A program made the translations under genes and the position numbers. Below, one piece after another: positions 30,625 through 38,053 of a stretch of 40,685 nucleotides of DNA. Positions within the stretch are counted from its first letter, which is position 1, and each line of letters starts with the position of its first letter. This DNA is from Trueperaceae bacterium (GTDB lineage: Bacteria > Deinococcota > Deinococci > Deinococcales > Trueperaceae). The stretch spans positions 1-40,685 of the forward strand of contig JAABRV010000004.1 of the NCBI GenBank assembly GCA_011390735.1, given 5' to 3'. A model generated the notes under the pieces. That model saw nothing but the letters and a program-made list of their open reading frames with translations, did not search any database and was not told the origin of the DNA.

Positions 30625-32148
30625 GTGCCGCGCATCGCCATCGTCGACGTCGGGTCGAACACGGCCAAGCTGATCGCCCTGGAGTACCGCGCGGACCACA
30701 GCTGGCGTCAGCTCGACGAGCTGCGCGCGGTCGTGCGGCTGTCGTCGGGCCTGGACGACGGCGGCCTGCTGCGGCCGCGCCCCTATGCCCGTGGCTTGGC
30801 GGCCCTGCGCACGTTCGCCAGCTACGCCACGGCGGTCGGCGTCGATCACCTGGTCGCGACGGCGACGAGCGCCGTTCGCGATGCGCGCAACGGGCCCGAG
30901 TTCGTGGCGGCGGTCCGCCGGATGGGCATCGACCTGCGGGTGCTGGACGGCATCGAGGAGGCGCGCATCGGCGCCCTGGCCGTGGTCAACGGGCTCGACG
31001 TCCGCGATGCGGTCAGCCTCGACCTGGGCGGCGGCAGCTTCCAGCTGGCCGAGATCGCGCAGCGGCGCTGGCGGCGCGGTGGCAGCTGGCCGCTCGGCGC
31101 GGTGCGTGCCCAGGAGCGCTTCCTGCGGGGCGATCCCCCCAAGGCCAAGTCGGTCCGGGCCCTGCGCGTGGCCGCGAGGGCGGCGGTCGAGGCGTTCATG
31201 GCCGGCGCGCCGCCGCCCGCGACCTTCGTCGGTCTGGGCGGCACCGTGCGCAACCTGGCGAACGTCCACCAGAAGCGCGTCGGCTACCCCCTCGACCTGC
31301 TCCACGGCTATTGCTTGCCCGCCGACGACCTGCGGGCGCTGGCCGACGAACTCGTCGGCCTCGACGCGGCACGGCGGGCCGACGTGCCCGGCCTCAACCG
31401 CGACCGCGTCGACATCATCGTCGCCGGCGCGGTGGTCGTGGCGGAGGTGGTCGCCGCGCTGGGCGTGGACGCGCTGCGGGTGTCCGGCCAGGGCCTGCGC
31501 GAGGGCCTGTTCTACCCGTTCCTGTTGCCCGCGTCCCCGGAGCACCTGCTCGACGACGTGCGCGGCTTCTCCGTGCTCAACCTCATGCGCCAGTACCACG
31601 ACGATCCCGCGCACAACGGCCACGTGCGGGCGCTGGCGCTGGCGCTCTACGACGGCCTGCGGCCGTGGCACCCGTTCGGGGATGCCGAGCGCGAGCTCCT
31701 GGGTCACGCGGCCTGGATCCACGACATCGGCATGGCGGTGGACTACTACCGCCACGAGCACCACGGGCTGGCGTTGACGCTCGGGCGGGCGCTGCCCGGC
31801 TTCAGCCACCGGGAGCAGGCGCTCCTCGCGCTGCTGGTCCGCTACCACCGCAAGGGGAGCCCGGGCGCCGACGGCTTCGGGGCGCTGTTCGAGCCCGGTG
31901 ACGACGACCGCCTGCGGCTGCTGGCCGGCGTCCTGCGGCTCGCCGAGTACCTCGAGCGCGGCAAGGCGCAGCGGGTGACCGGCCTGGAGGTGAGGGCCGA
32001 GGGCGACGCAATCGTCGTCTGGGCACGCTCCGAGGGCGACATCCACGTCGAGGTCGAGGCGGCGAACCTGCGCCGCGACCTGTTGGCGCAGGCGCTCGGC
32101 CGGCCCCTGCGCGTGGTCGGCCGCGACGACGTCGATGGTGCGCCGTGA
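30625..32148 (+). CDS. ppx: Exopolyphosphatase / guanosine pentaphosphate phosphatase (Ppx/GppA)
   Basis: A 507-residue protein. The ASKHA actin-like core shows IAIVDVGSNTAKL (5-17), the second phosphate loop DLGGGSFQL (about 132-140) and VGLGGTVRNLA (about 201-211). The C-terminal part is an HD-type domain (LGHAAWIHDIGMAVDYYRHEHHGL) and a small ending domain. It degrades polyphosphate and may act on pppGpp. GTG 30625 follows yraN by 16 bases; its stop overlaps trpF (GTGA). Confidence 0.94.
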   Translation: MPRIAIVDVGSNTAKLIALEYRADHSWRQLDELRAVVRLSSGLDDGGLLRPRPYARGLAALRTFASYATAVGVDHLVATATSAVRDARNGPEFVAAVRRMGIDLRVLDGIEEARIGALAVVNGLDVRDAVSLDLGGGSFQLAEIAQRRWRRGGSWPLGAVRAQERFLRGDPPKAKSVRALRVAARAAVEAFMAGAPPPATFVGLGGTVRNLANVHQKRVGYPLDLLHGYCLPADDLRALADELVGLDAARRADVPGLNRDRVDIIVAGAVVVAEVVAALGVDALRVSGQGLREGLFYPFLLPASPEHLLDDVRGFSVLNLMRQYHDDPAHNGHVRALALALYDGLRPWHPFGDAERELLGHAAWIHDIGMAVDYYRHEHHGLALTLGRALPGFSHREQALLALLVRYHRKGSPGADGFGALFEPGDDDRLRLLAGVLRLAEYLERGKAQRVTGLEVRAEGDAIVVWARSEGDIHVEVEAANLRRDLLAQALGRPLRVVGRDDVDGAP

Positions 32149-32879
32149 GCCGCGGTCCCACGCCCTTCGCGCGCGGCCGGGCGGCGGCCGGGCGCACACA
32201 GCTGCCGGCCCGCGTGCGCGTCAAGGTCTGCGGCGTCACGCGGCCGCAGGACGCCGTCGCCATCGAGGCCGCGGGCGCCGACGCGGTGGGTGTGATCTTC
32301 GCCGCGGGCTCGCGCCGACGGGTGGACGTGGCGCGGGCGGCCGAGGTGCTCGCCCCCCTCGGGCCCTTCGTGGCGCGCGTCGGCGTGTTCGTGTCCCCCA
32401 CGCCGGAGGAGGTCCTGGCGGCGGTGGATGCGTTGCGCCTGCACGCGGTCCAGTTGCACGGCGAGCTCGCCGCCGGGGACGACGCGAGCTGGGCGGCCCT
32501 GCGCGAGCGCGTCGCGCTCATCCGGGCGGTCGCCTGGTCCCCGCAGCTCGACCTCGACGCGTTGGCGAGGTCCGGCGCGGACGCCGTGCTGGTCGACGGT
32601 CCGCGTGCGGGCAGCGGCCGGCCCTTCGATTGGGCGGGTGCCGGCAACCTGCGACGCCTCACGAACTGGGTCCTGGCGGGCGGCCTCGAGCCTGGAAACG
32701 TCGCGCAGGCGATCGCGAGGCTCGCCCCGCCCGCCGTCGACGTGGCGTCGGGCGTGGAGTCGGAACCGGGGATCAAGGACGCCGGCCGCTTGGCCGCGTT
32801 CATGGCCGCCGTCCGCGGCGCCGAGGCGGGGTTCGCTGACGATCCGCCGCACCACGGACCGGCCGGCGGCGCGGCCTGA
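32145..32879 (+). CDS. trpF: Phosphoribosylanthranilate isomerase TrpF
   Basis: A 244-residue TIM-barrel isomerase. The catalytic cysteine is in VRVKVCGVTRPQDA (Cys29) and the aspartate in VDVASGVESEPGIKD; AVQLHGE, VLVDG and WVLAGGLEPGNV are the other barrel motifs. It performs the third step of tryptophan synthesis. GTG 32145 overlaps the ppx stop, but GTG 32214 (codon 24) would give the usual family length; no Shine-Dalgarno sequence decides. It lies apart from other trp genes. Confidence 0.94.
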   Translation: MSRGPTPFARGRAAAGRTQLPARVRVKVCGVTRPQDAVAIEAAGADAVGVIFAAGSRRRVDVARAAEVLAPLGPFVARVGVFVSPTPEEVLAAVDALRLHAVQLHGELAAGDDASWAALRERVALIRAVAWSPQLDLDALARSGADAVLVDGPRAGSGRPFDWAGAGNLRRLTNWVLAGGLEPGNVAQAIARLAPPAVDVASGVESEPGIKDAGRLAAFMAAVRGAEAGFADDPPHHGPAGGAA

Positions 32880-32903
32880 TCCGCGCCTCACGCGCTTCCT
32901 GCG

Positions 32904-32946
32904 TTGTCCACAGTTTGGCCGAGTTCTCCACAGCGATGTGGAGAAC
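32904..32946. promoter_or_regulatory. DnaA-box cluster (three boxes)
   Basis: TTGTCCACA at 32904-32912 and TTCTCCACA at 32924-32932 face one way, and TGTGGAGAA at 32937-32945 is the reverse of the second. The consensus is TTWTNCACA. The last two form a perfect 10-bp inverted repeat with a 4-base centre. With 33081-33089 these are four boxes in 186 bases. The rest of the 327-base gap shows only the cupin promoter and no gene. Confidence 0.65.
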
Positions 32947-33080
32947 CCGCACGGCGTTGGCGCGAGCCCGCTCACAGACGCCGCAAACCGACCAGACTCG
33001 TCCAGCACGTGTTTTCTCCGCTTCGTCGCGAACGGGCGCCGCCTACCAGAGAGGCACCCGGGTTGTCAAGTACCCACCGG

Positions 33081-33089
33081 TTATCCACA
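33081..33089 (+). promoter_or_regulatory. Perfect-consensus DnaA box
   Basis: TTATCCACA is the strongest known DnaA box sequence. It lies 135 bases from the three-box cluster, in the same intergenic region. Confidence 0.7.
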
Positions 33090-33178
33090 GCCTCGTACGC
33101 GCATGCACGACCCGGAAGGGCCGTCCATGGGCCCCCTCGGGCCGCATCGCGGCCACGGCCTGACGCCCCGACGCGTCG

Positions 33179-33184
33179 TAGGAT
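33179..33184 (+). promoter_or_regulatory. Candidate -10 box of the cupin gene
   Basis: TAGGAT, 22 bases before the ATG at 33207, which itself has a GAGGAGG site. Confidence 0.4.
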
Positions 33185-33206
33185 GGAGCGCATTCGAGGA
33201 GGCCCC

Positions 33207-33515
33207 ATGCAAGTGATCACCATCGCCGATGCCCGCCGCTTCTCGCTCGCCCGCGTCGAACGGCGTTCGCTCGTCGACGCCCCCGACCTGCGGGTCGAAC
33301 TCGTCTGTTTCGAGGCCGGCCAGCGCGAGGATGAACTCGACCACGCCGCCACCGTCAGTTACCAGGTGCTCGAGGGCGAGGCCCTCGTCCGCGCCGGCGA
33401 GGAACTCGTGCGGCTGGGCAAGGGGAGGCTGCTGCGCGTCGACCCGGGGACGGTCCACACGCTGGAGAACGCCGGCGGCGGCCTGCTGGTCGTGCTGTCG
33501 ACGCGTGCCGGCTGA
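33207..33515 (+). CDS. Small cupin-domain protein
   Basis: A 102-residue single-domain cupin: the first motif is degenerate (EDELDHAATVSYQVLEGEALV) and the second reads VDPGTVHTLENAGGGLLVVLSTRAG, with His near 85. The histidines DHAA and VHTL could bind a metal, but the usual HxH pair is not complete. Function unknown; such proteins range from sugar isomerases to ligand sensors. GAGGAGG stands 4-5 bases before the ATG. Confidence 0.85.
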   Translation: MQVITIADARRFSLARVERRSLVDAPDLRVELVCFEAGQREDELDHAATVSYQVLEGEALVRAGEELVRLGKGRLLRVDPGTVHTLENAGGGLLVVLSTRAG

Positions 33516-33549
33516 GCACGCGGGGTAGGCCAGACATCAGGGGCCACCG

Positions 33550-35259
33550 GTGAGCGTCAGCTTCGCGGCGCCGGCGTTCCTGGCGCTGCTCGCGACGCTG
33601 CCGCTGGTCGTGTGGTGGCACGTGACCCGGCTGCGTCACCGGCCGCGGCAGGTCGCCGCCCTCTTCCTGTGGGAGCAGGCCCTGCGCGACGCCGCCCGCC
33701 GCCGACGCTGGCGGCCGACGTGGTCGCTGCTGCTGCAGCTGTTGGCCGTCGCCGCCGCCGCGCTCGCGCTGGCTCAGCCGAGCGTGAACTGGCAGGGCCC
33801 TCCCGACCTGGTCATCGCGCTGGACGCCGGCGCGCGCATGCGGGCCGTCGATCCCGAGGGCGAGCGCGCTGCTCGGGCGCGGCAGGCTGCCCTGGAGCTC
33901 GCCGAGCGCGCCGGCGCCGTGGCCGTGGTGCGGGTGGGCAGCGTACCGGAGCTGGCCCTCGGCTTCACCCGCGACCGGGGCGCGCTGCGCGCCGCCTTGG
34001 AGGCGTTCGAGGCCGGTGACGCCGACGTCGACGTCGAGCGTGGCCTCGATCTCGCGCGCAGCGTCGCGGACGGGCGCGAGGTCGCCTGGGTGAGCGACGA
34101 CCCGGGACCGCCCGCACCCGGCATCACCCGCGTCGACGTCGCCGGCAGCGGCCGCAACGTGGGCATCGCCGCCTTCGACCTCGGCATCCAGCAGGCGTTC
34201 GTCGGCGTCGTGTCCGATCATCCCCGGCCCGTGTCGGTCGGCGTGGTGCTGGAGCGTCTCGACGGCTCGCTGGTGGCGAGCACCGAGCTGCTGGTGCCCG
34301 CCGGCGGGCGCGCCAGCGCCACGTTCCCCGTCGACGTCGTCGGCGAGATCGTCCGCGCGCGCCTCGATCTCGGCCCGCTCGCCGACGCCCTGACGCTGGA
34401 CGACGTCGCCTACGCCGGCCGCCGCGCCCTGCGGGTGGTGATGGACCAGGACGAGCCGGCCCTACGGCGGGCGCTCGGCGCCGTGCCCGGGGTCGAGGTG
34501 CAGGTGACGGGCGCCGCGCGCTTCGTGGCCGCCGACCTGCGGGTGTTGACCGGGGTCGCGCCGGACGGGTTGCGGCCGGGCGACCACCTGCTCCTGCCGG
34601 CGCCGGCGGCCGAACCCGAGGCCCGGCGGGTGGCCGACTGGGACCGCGCGCACCCGCTGATGCGCTTCGTCGACCTGCGCGAGACGGTCGTCGGTCTCGG
34701 GCCGTCGACCGGGGGGGCAACCGGCCCGGCCACGGCACCCGCACTGCCGTGGGCGACCGACGTCGCCACGTTGGAGTCCGAGGGGTGGACGGTGCTGGCG
34801 CGCACCGGCGACCTGCGGCCGGTGCTGGCCTTGCGTGAGCGCGATGGCGTCCGCGCGTTCGCGTTCGGCGCCCATCCGAGCCAGACCGACCTCGTCTTGC
34901 GCGCCGCGTTCCCGACGCTGGTGGCGAACCTGGTCGAGCTCTTCCGGGGCAGCGGCCGGGCGCCCCTCGGCGTGAGGGCCGACGACGGTGCGCGGGTCAC
35001 CGAGCCCGGCCTCGCCCGCGTCGGCGGGCGCGAGGTGACCGTCAGCCTGCTCGACGAGACGCAGTCGCGGCTGCCGGGACCTCAGCCGGACGACCGCGAG
35101 ACGAACGCCGGGGCGCCGCTGCGGGTCGAGCGGCCGACGCCGCTGGCTTGGTGGCTGGTGGCGATCGCGGCGCTCGCGCTGCTCATCGAGTGGTGGGGCT
35201 GGGCGCGGGGTCCGGGCGCGCGGTCGCGACCCATGACACCTGCACCAGGTCGTCGGTGA
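33550..35259 (+). CDS. BatA/VWA-like membrane protein with degraded metal site
   Basis: A 569-residue protein. The N-terminus is a BatA-type double membrane segment (FAAPAFLALLATLPLVVWWHVTRLRHRPRQVAALFLWEQAL, then TWSLLLQLLAVAAAALALAQP), followed by a VWA-like domain (about 85-190) and a long extracytoplasmic part, ending in one more membrane helix (about 540-560). The MIDAS motif DxSxS is replaced by LDAGARM (Asp93 kept, serines lost), so metal-dependent adhesion is unlikely. No MoxR ATPase or BatB is next to it. GTG 33550 has only a weak ribosome site. The 3' end overlaps the convergent YceI gene by 77 bases. Confidence 0.82.
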   Translation: MSVSFAAPAFLALLATLPLVVWWHVTRLRHRPRQVAALFLWEQALRDAARRRRWRPTWSLLLQLLAVAAAALALAQPSVNWQGPPDLVIALDAGARMRAVDPEGERAARARQAALELAERAGAVAVVRVGSVPELALGFTRDRGALRAALEAFEAGDADVDVERGLDLARSVADGREVAWVSDDPGPPAPGITRVDVAGSGRNVGIAAFDLGIQQAFVGVVSDHPRPVSVGVVLERLDGSLVASTELLVPAGGRASATFPVDVVGEIVRARLDLGPLADALTLDDVAYAGRRALRVVMDQDEPALRRALGAVPGVEVQVTGAARFVAADLRVLTGVAPDGLRPGDHLLLPAPAAEPEARRVADWDRAHPLMRFVDLRETVVGLGPSTGGATGPATAPALPWATDVATLESEGWTVLARTGDLRPVLALRERDGVRAFAFGAHPSQTDLVLRAAFPTLVANLVELFRGSGRAPLGVRADDGARVTEPGLARVGGREVTVSLLDETQSRLPGPQPDDRETNAGAPLRVERPTPLAWWLVAIAALALLIEWWGWARGPGARSRPMTPAPGRR

Positions 35260-35818
35260 CGAGGCCCAACAGCGCCGGTCGGCGCATGCCGTGCGCCGTC
35301 AGCGACACGTCGAAGTCCGCCTCGGCCCGGTAGCTGGGGTCGCCGTTCGCGTCGCGTGACGCCGACAGCCGCGCCTCGATGCGGTAGGTCAGCGTCACCC
35401 CGTGCAGCGTCAGTTCGGCGTCCAGCATCAGCGTGAGCGAGCCGTCGGGTTCGAGCGCGGCGAGCTCGGGCCCCGGTACGGCCGCGGCCACGAGCCGCGC
35501 CTCGGGGAAGTCGTCGGTCTCGAAGACGGCGGCGCGGGCGCGACCGTCCCGCAGCCGGTTCCCGGAGTCGAACGCGGCCGGCTCCATTCGTGCCTCGACC
35601 CGCAGCGAGGCGGGATCGCGCGGATCGAACGACAGGCGGATCTCGCTCACCGGCGCCACGCCGCTCCAGCTCGTCAACGCGTCGCGGGCCACGTAGCGGA
35701 CCTCGCCGCTCGCGATCCAGGCGTCTTCCGAGGCCGCCGCCGAGGCGCCCGCGCCCGCGAACGCGGCGGCGGCGAGCGCGACGAGCGCGATGACGGCGGT
35801 GCGCGACCAGGTCCTCAT
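35183..35818 (-). CDS. YceI-family secreted lipid-binding protein
   Basis: A 211-residue protein with a Sec signal peptide (about 1-28, SAAA). The YceI lipocalin-like barrel shows GEVRYVARDALTSWSGVAPVSEIRLSFDP, ARAAVFETDDFPEARLVAA (the F..D..YP.a signature as FETDDFPEA) and LTLHGVTLTYRIEARLS. Family members bind isoprenoids or other lipids in the periplasm. The chosen start (35818) is the one that opens the signal peptide. The last 15 residues (RPDPAPSPTTR end) lie beyond the domain and in the overlap with the VWA-like gene. Confidence 0.87.
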   Translation of the reverse strand: MRTWSRTAVIALVALAAAAFAGAGASAAASEDAWIASGEVRYVARDALTSWSGVAPVSEIRLSFDPRDPASLRVEARMEPAAFDSGNRLRDGRARAAVFETDDFPEARLVAAAVPGPELAALEPDGSLTLMLDAELTLHGVTLTYRIEARLSASRDANGDPSYRAEADFDVSLTAHGMRRPALLGLVTDDLVQVSWVATARPDPAPSPTTR

Positions 35819-35892
35819 GCGTCCAGGCTGCGCCCGCCGCCCGCCGCACGCCGTAGCCCAGGACGCACACCGGCCCTTCATGGGTGGCGGCC

Positions 35893-35898
35893 TACACT
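35893..35898 (+). promoter_or_regulatory. Candidate -10 box of rodA
   Basis: TACACT, 29 bases before the rodA ATG at 35928, giving a short leader; -35 not evident. Confidence 0.4.
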
Positions 35899-35927
35899 GG
35901 GGAAGGCCGCAGGGCCGGGACCCAACC

Positions 35928-36989
35928 ATGACCCGAGTCGATCTCACCCTCCCCCTCGTCGTCGCGCTGCTGCTCGCGGCCGGCCTGATCACCCTGTCGA
36001 GCGCGGCGCCGGGGGACGAGTTCCTCCGTCAACTGGTCTTCCTCGGCGTCGCGGCGGTCGGCGTGGGGGCGGTCGTGTGGCTCGGCCGCGAGCGGCTGAT
36101 GCGGCTGGCGCCGTACGCCTACCTGACGGCGCTGGGGCTGCTGCTGGCCGTGCAGGCCTTCGGGACCGAGGTCAACGGCGCCAAGTCGTGGCTCCACGTC
36201 GGCCCGCTCCCCGGCTTCCAGCCGTCCGAGATGATGAAGCTCGCGATGATCCTGGTGCTGGCCCAGGCGATGCACGACCGCCCGATCCGGCGGCCGTTCG
36301 ACTACCTGCGGCCCCTGGGCCTGATCGCCGTGCCCACCGCGCTGGTGCTCGCCGAGCCGGACCTCGGCGGGGCGCTGGTGTTGGCGGCGATCGGCGCCGG
36401 CATGGTGCTGGTGCGCGGCGTCCCCTGGCGCCACCTGGCGGCGGTCGCGGTGGTGCTGGCGGTCGCCGTCCCCACCCTGATCGTGCCGAACCTGCGGCCG
36501 CACCAGACGGCCAGGATCGCCACCTTCCTCAACCCGGGCGCGGACCCGCAGGGCGCCGGCTACCAGGTGATCCAGTCGACGATCGCGGTGGGTTCCGGGG
36601 GGCTCCTCGGCAAGGGGTACGGCCAGGGGACGCAGTCGCAGCTCGGCTTCATCCCCTTCCGCCAGACCGACTTCATCTTCCCGGTGCTGGCCGAGGAGGG
36701 CGGGTTCCTCGCCGCGGTGCTCCTGCTGGGCCTGTACGCGCTGCTCTTCTGGCGCCTGGTGGCGATGGCGTCGGAGTGCCCCGCCGAGCGCGACCAACTG
36801 ATCGTCGCCGGGGTGCTGGTGTTCATCGGCTTCCAGGTGCTGCTCAACGTCGGCGTCACGCTGGGCCTGGCGCCCGTCACCGGCATCACGCTGCCGCTGG
36901 TGAGCTACGGCGGCACCTCGCTGCTGTCGACGCTGCTGGGGCTCGCCGTGGTCTTCGTGGTGCACAGGGATCGCTACGCCGGCTGGTAG
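35928..36989 (+). CDS. rodA: Peptidoglycan glycosyltransferase RodA (SEDS family)
   Basis: A 353-residue SEDS protein with about ten membrane segments. The family landmarks are GAKSWLHVGPLPGFQPSEMMKLAMILVLA, EPDLGGALVL, GYQVIQSTIAVGSGGLLGKGYGQGTQSQLGFIPFRQTDFIFPVLAEEGGF and TGITLPLVSYGGTSLL. RodA polymerises glycan strands during elongation. The HPIL signature QLGFIP..TDFIF is RodA-like. No mreBCD or PBP2 gene is adjacent. The stop TAG is part of the next gene's TAGGCT box. Confidence 0.95.
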   Translation: MTRVDLTLPLVVALLLAAGLITLSSAAPGDEFLRQLVFLGVAAVGVGAVVWLGRERLMRLAPYAYLTALGLLLAVQAFGTEVNGAKSWLHVGPLPGFQPSEMMKLAMILVLAQAMHDRPIRRPFDYLRPLGLIAVPTALVLAEPDLGGALVLAAIGAGMVLVRGVPWRHLAAVAVVLAVAVPTLIVPNLRPHQTARIATFLNPGADPQGAGYQVIQSTIAVGSGGLLGKGYGQGTQSQLGFIPFRQTDFIFPVLAEEGGFLAAVLLLGLYALLFWRLVAMASECPAERDQLIVAGVLVFIGFQVLLNVGVTLGLAPVTGITLPLVSYGGTSLLSTLLGLAVVFVVHRDRYAGW

Positions 36990-36992
36990 GCT
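36987..36992 (+). promoter_or_regulatory. TANNNT -10 box formed by the rodA stop codon
   Basis: TAGGCT begins with the rodA TAG stop and lies 6 bases before the ATG at 36999: a leaderless promoter built on the end of the preceding gene. Confidence 0.55.
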
Positions 36993-36998
36993 GGGGCC

Positions 36999-37634
36999 AT
37001 GCGCATCCGTTGGTGGGTCACCCTGGTGCTGGCGGCGCCGCTCGCGCTGCTGGCCGCGGCGAACTGGTCCGAGCTGCTGACGCCGGTCGAGATCGACGTC
37101 TTCCTGTTCTCGGTCCGCTGGCCGCTGTGGCCCTTCGTCGTCGGCATCCCGGTCCTCCTGGTGGTGCTGTACCTCGGGGCGGCGCTGCTCGACCGCGCTC
37201 GCCAGCTGCGCCAGGTGGCGGCACTCGAGCGCCAGCTCGAGGAGGCCCGGCGCGACCTCGATCGCGGGCGCGAGGCGGCGATCGACGCCCTCGGCGACCG
37301 CCTGCAGGGGCACATCGCGACGCTCGAGTCGGCCGTCGAGGGCGCGGTGAGCGGCCTCGAACAGCGCCTGGTCGAGCGGGTGGAGGCCGTCGACGAGCAC
37401 CTCGGCCGCGTCGAGGAGGAGCAGCGCACGCGGACCGAGGCTTTGGCCGCGCGCGTGGCCGCCGTCCGCGACGAGATCGCCGCCGACGTCGGCGAGGCGG
37501 AGGACGCCGTCCTGCGTGCCCTGCGCGGGCGCGGCGAGGCCGAGCTCGCAGCGGGAGAGCCGGCCACGGCGGAGGTCGAGCGCGTCCACGGGGACGACGT
37601 ACGCCCGGCGCTGCCCGGCGCGCGCCGCCCCTGA
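36999..37634 (+). CDS. LapA-like (DUF1049) membrane protein with coiled coil
   Basis: A 211-residue protein: two membrane segments (about 5-22 and 42-62) in a LapA/DUF1049-like arrangement, then a coiled coil of about 115 residues (LRQVAALERQLEEARRDLDRGREAAIDALGDRLQGHIATLESAVEGAVSG and onwards). E. coli LapA helps balance lipopolysaccharide and phospholipid; the long coiled coil suggests an envelope-spacing or scaffolding role here. Not a typical family member in length. Confidence 0.7.
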   Translation: MRIRWWVTLVLAAPLALLAAANWSELLTPVEIDVFLFSVRWPLWPFVVGIPVLLVVLYLGAALLDRARQLRQVAALERQLEEARRDLDRGREAAIDALGDRLQGHIATLESAVEGAVSGLEQRLVERVEAVDEHLGRVEEEQRTRTEALAARVAAVRDEIAADVGEAEDAVLRALRGRGEAELAAGEPATAEVERVHGDDVRPALPGARRP

Positions 37635-37640
37635 TATCGT
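37635..37640 (+). promoter_or_regulatory. TANNNT -10 box of the SufT-like gene
   Basis: TATCGT, 7 bases before the ATG at 37648, overlapping the TGA stop of the LapA-like gene by none but lying directly after it; no Shine-Dalgarno sequence. Confidence 0.55.
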
Positions 37641-37647
37641 CGCCCGC

Positions 37648-37989
37648 ATGAGCGAACCCCAGCCTACCGACGCCGAGAGCGTCCGCAGCGCGTGCATCGA
37701 GGCCCTCAAGGTCGTCCGCGACCCCGAGATCCCGGTCAACATCGTCGACCTCGGCCTGGTCTACCGGCTCGACGTCGACGACGAGGGCGCGGTGGAGGTC
37801 GACATGACCCTGACCAGCATGGGCTGCCCGGTGCAGGACATGATCCAGGCGGACGTCGAGCTCGCCTGCATGAAGGTCGACGGCGTGAAGAAGGTGGCCG
37901 TCGAGTTCGTGTGGTCGCCCCCGTGGTCGACGGACAAGATGACGGACGACGGCAAGAAGCAGATGCGCATGTTCGGCTTCCACGTCTGA
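37648..37989 (+). CDS. MIP18/DUF59 (SufT-like) Fe-S cluster assembly factor
   Basis: A 113-residue single MIP18 domain: ALKVVRDPEIPVNIVDLGLVYRLDVDDEG and VDMTLTSMGCPVQDMIQADVELACMKVDGVKKVAVEFVWSPPWSTDKMTDDGK with the conserved Cys60. This matches SufT/PaaD-type proteins that help mature Fe-S proteins. No suf operon is in the window. It has its own leaderless promoter. Confidence 0.92.
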   Translation: MSEPQPTDAESVRSACIEALKVVRDPEIPVNIVDLGLVYRLDVDDEGAVEVDMTLTSMGCPVQDMIQADVELACMKVDGVKKVAVEFVWSPPWSTDKMTDDGKKQMRMFGFHV

Positions 37990-38053
37990 CCGGCGTCCGG
38001 CGCGGGACGCGCACTCGCGCGTCGGTGGCCCGCCGTGGTACCCATGGCGCAGC

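Noticed and set aside
32904-33089. Calling the DnaA-box cluster the chromosomal origin
   Set aside because: No dnaA/dnaN/gidA/rpmH context, no obvious AT-rich unwinding element and no strand switch; kept as a candidate regulatory or origin site only.
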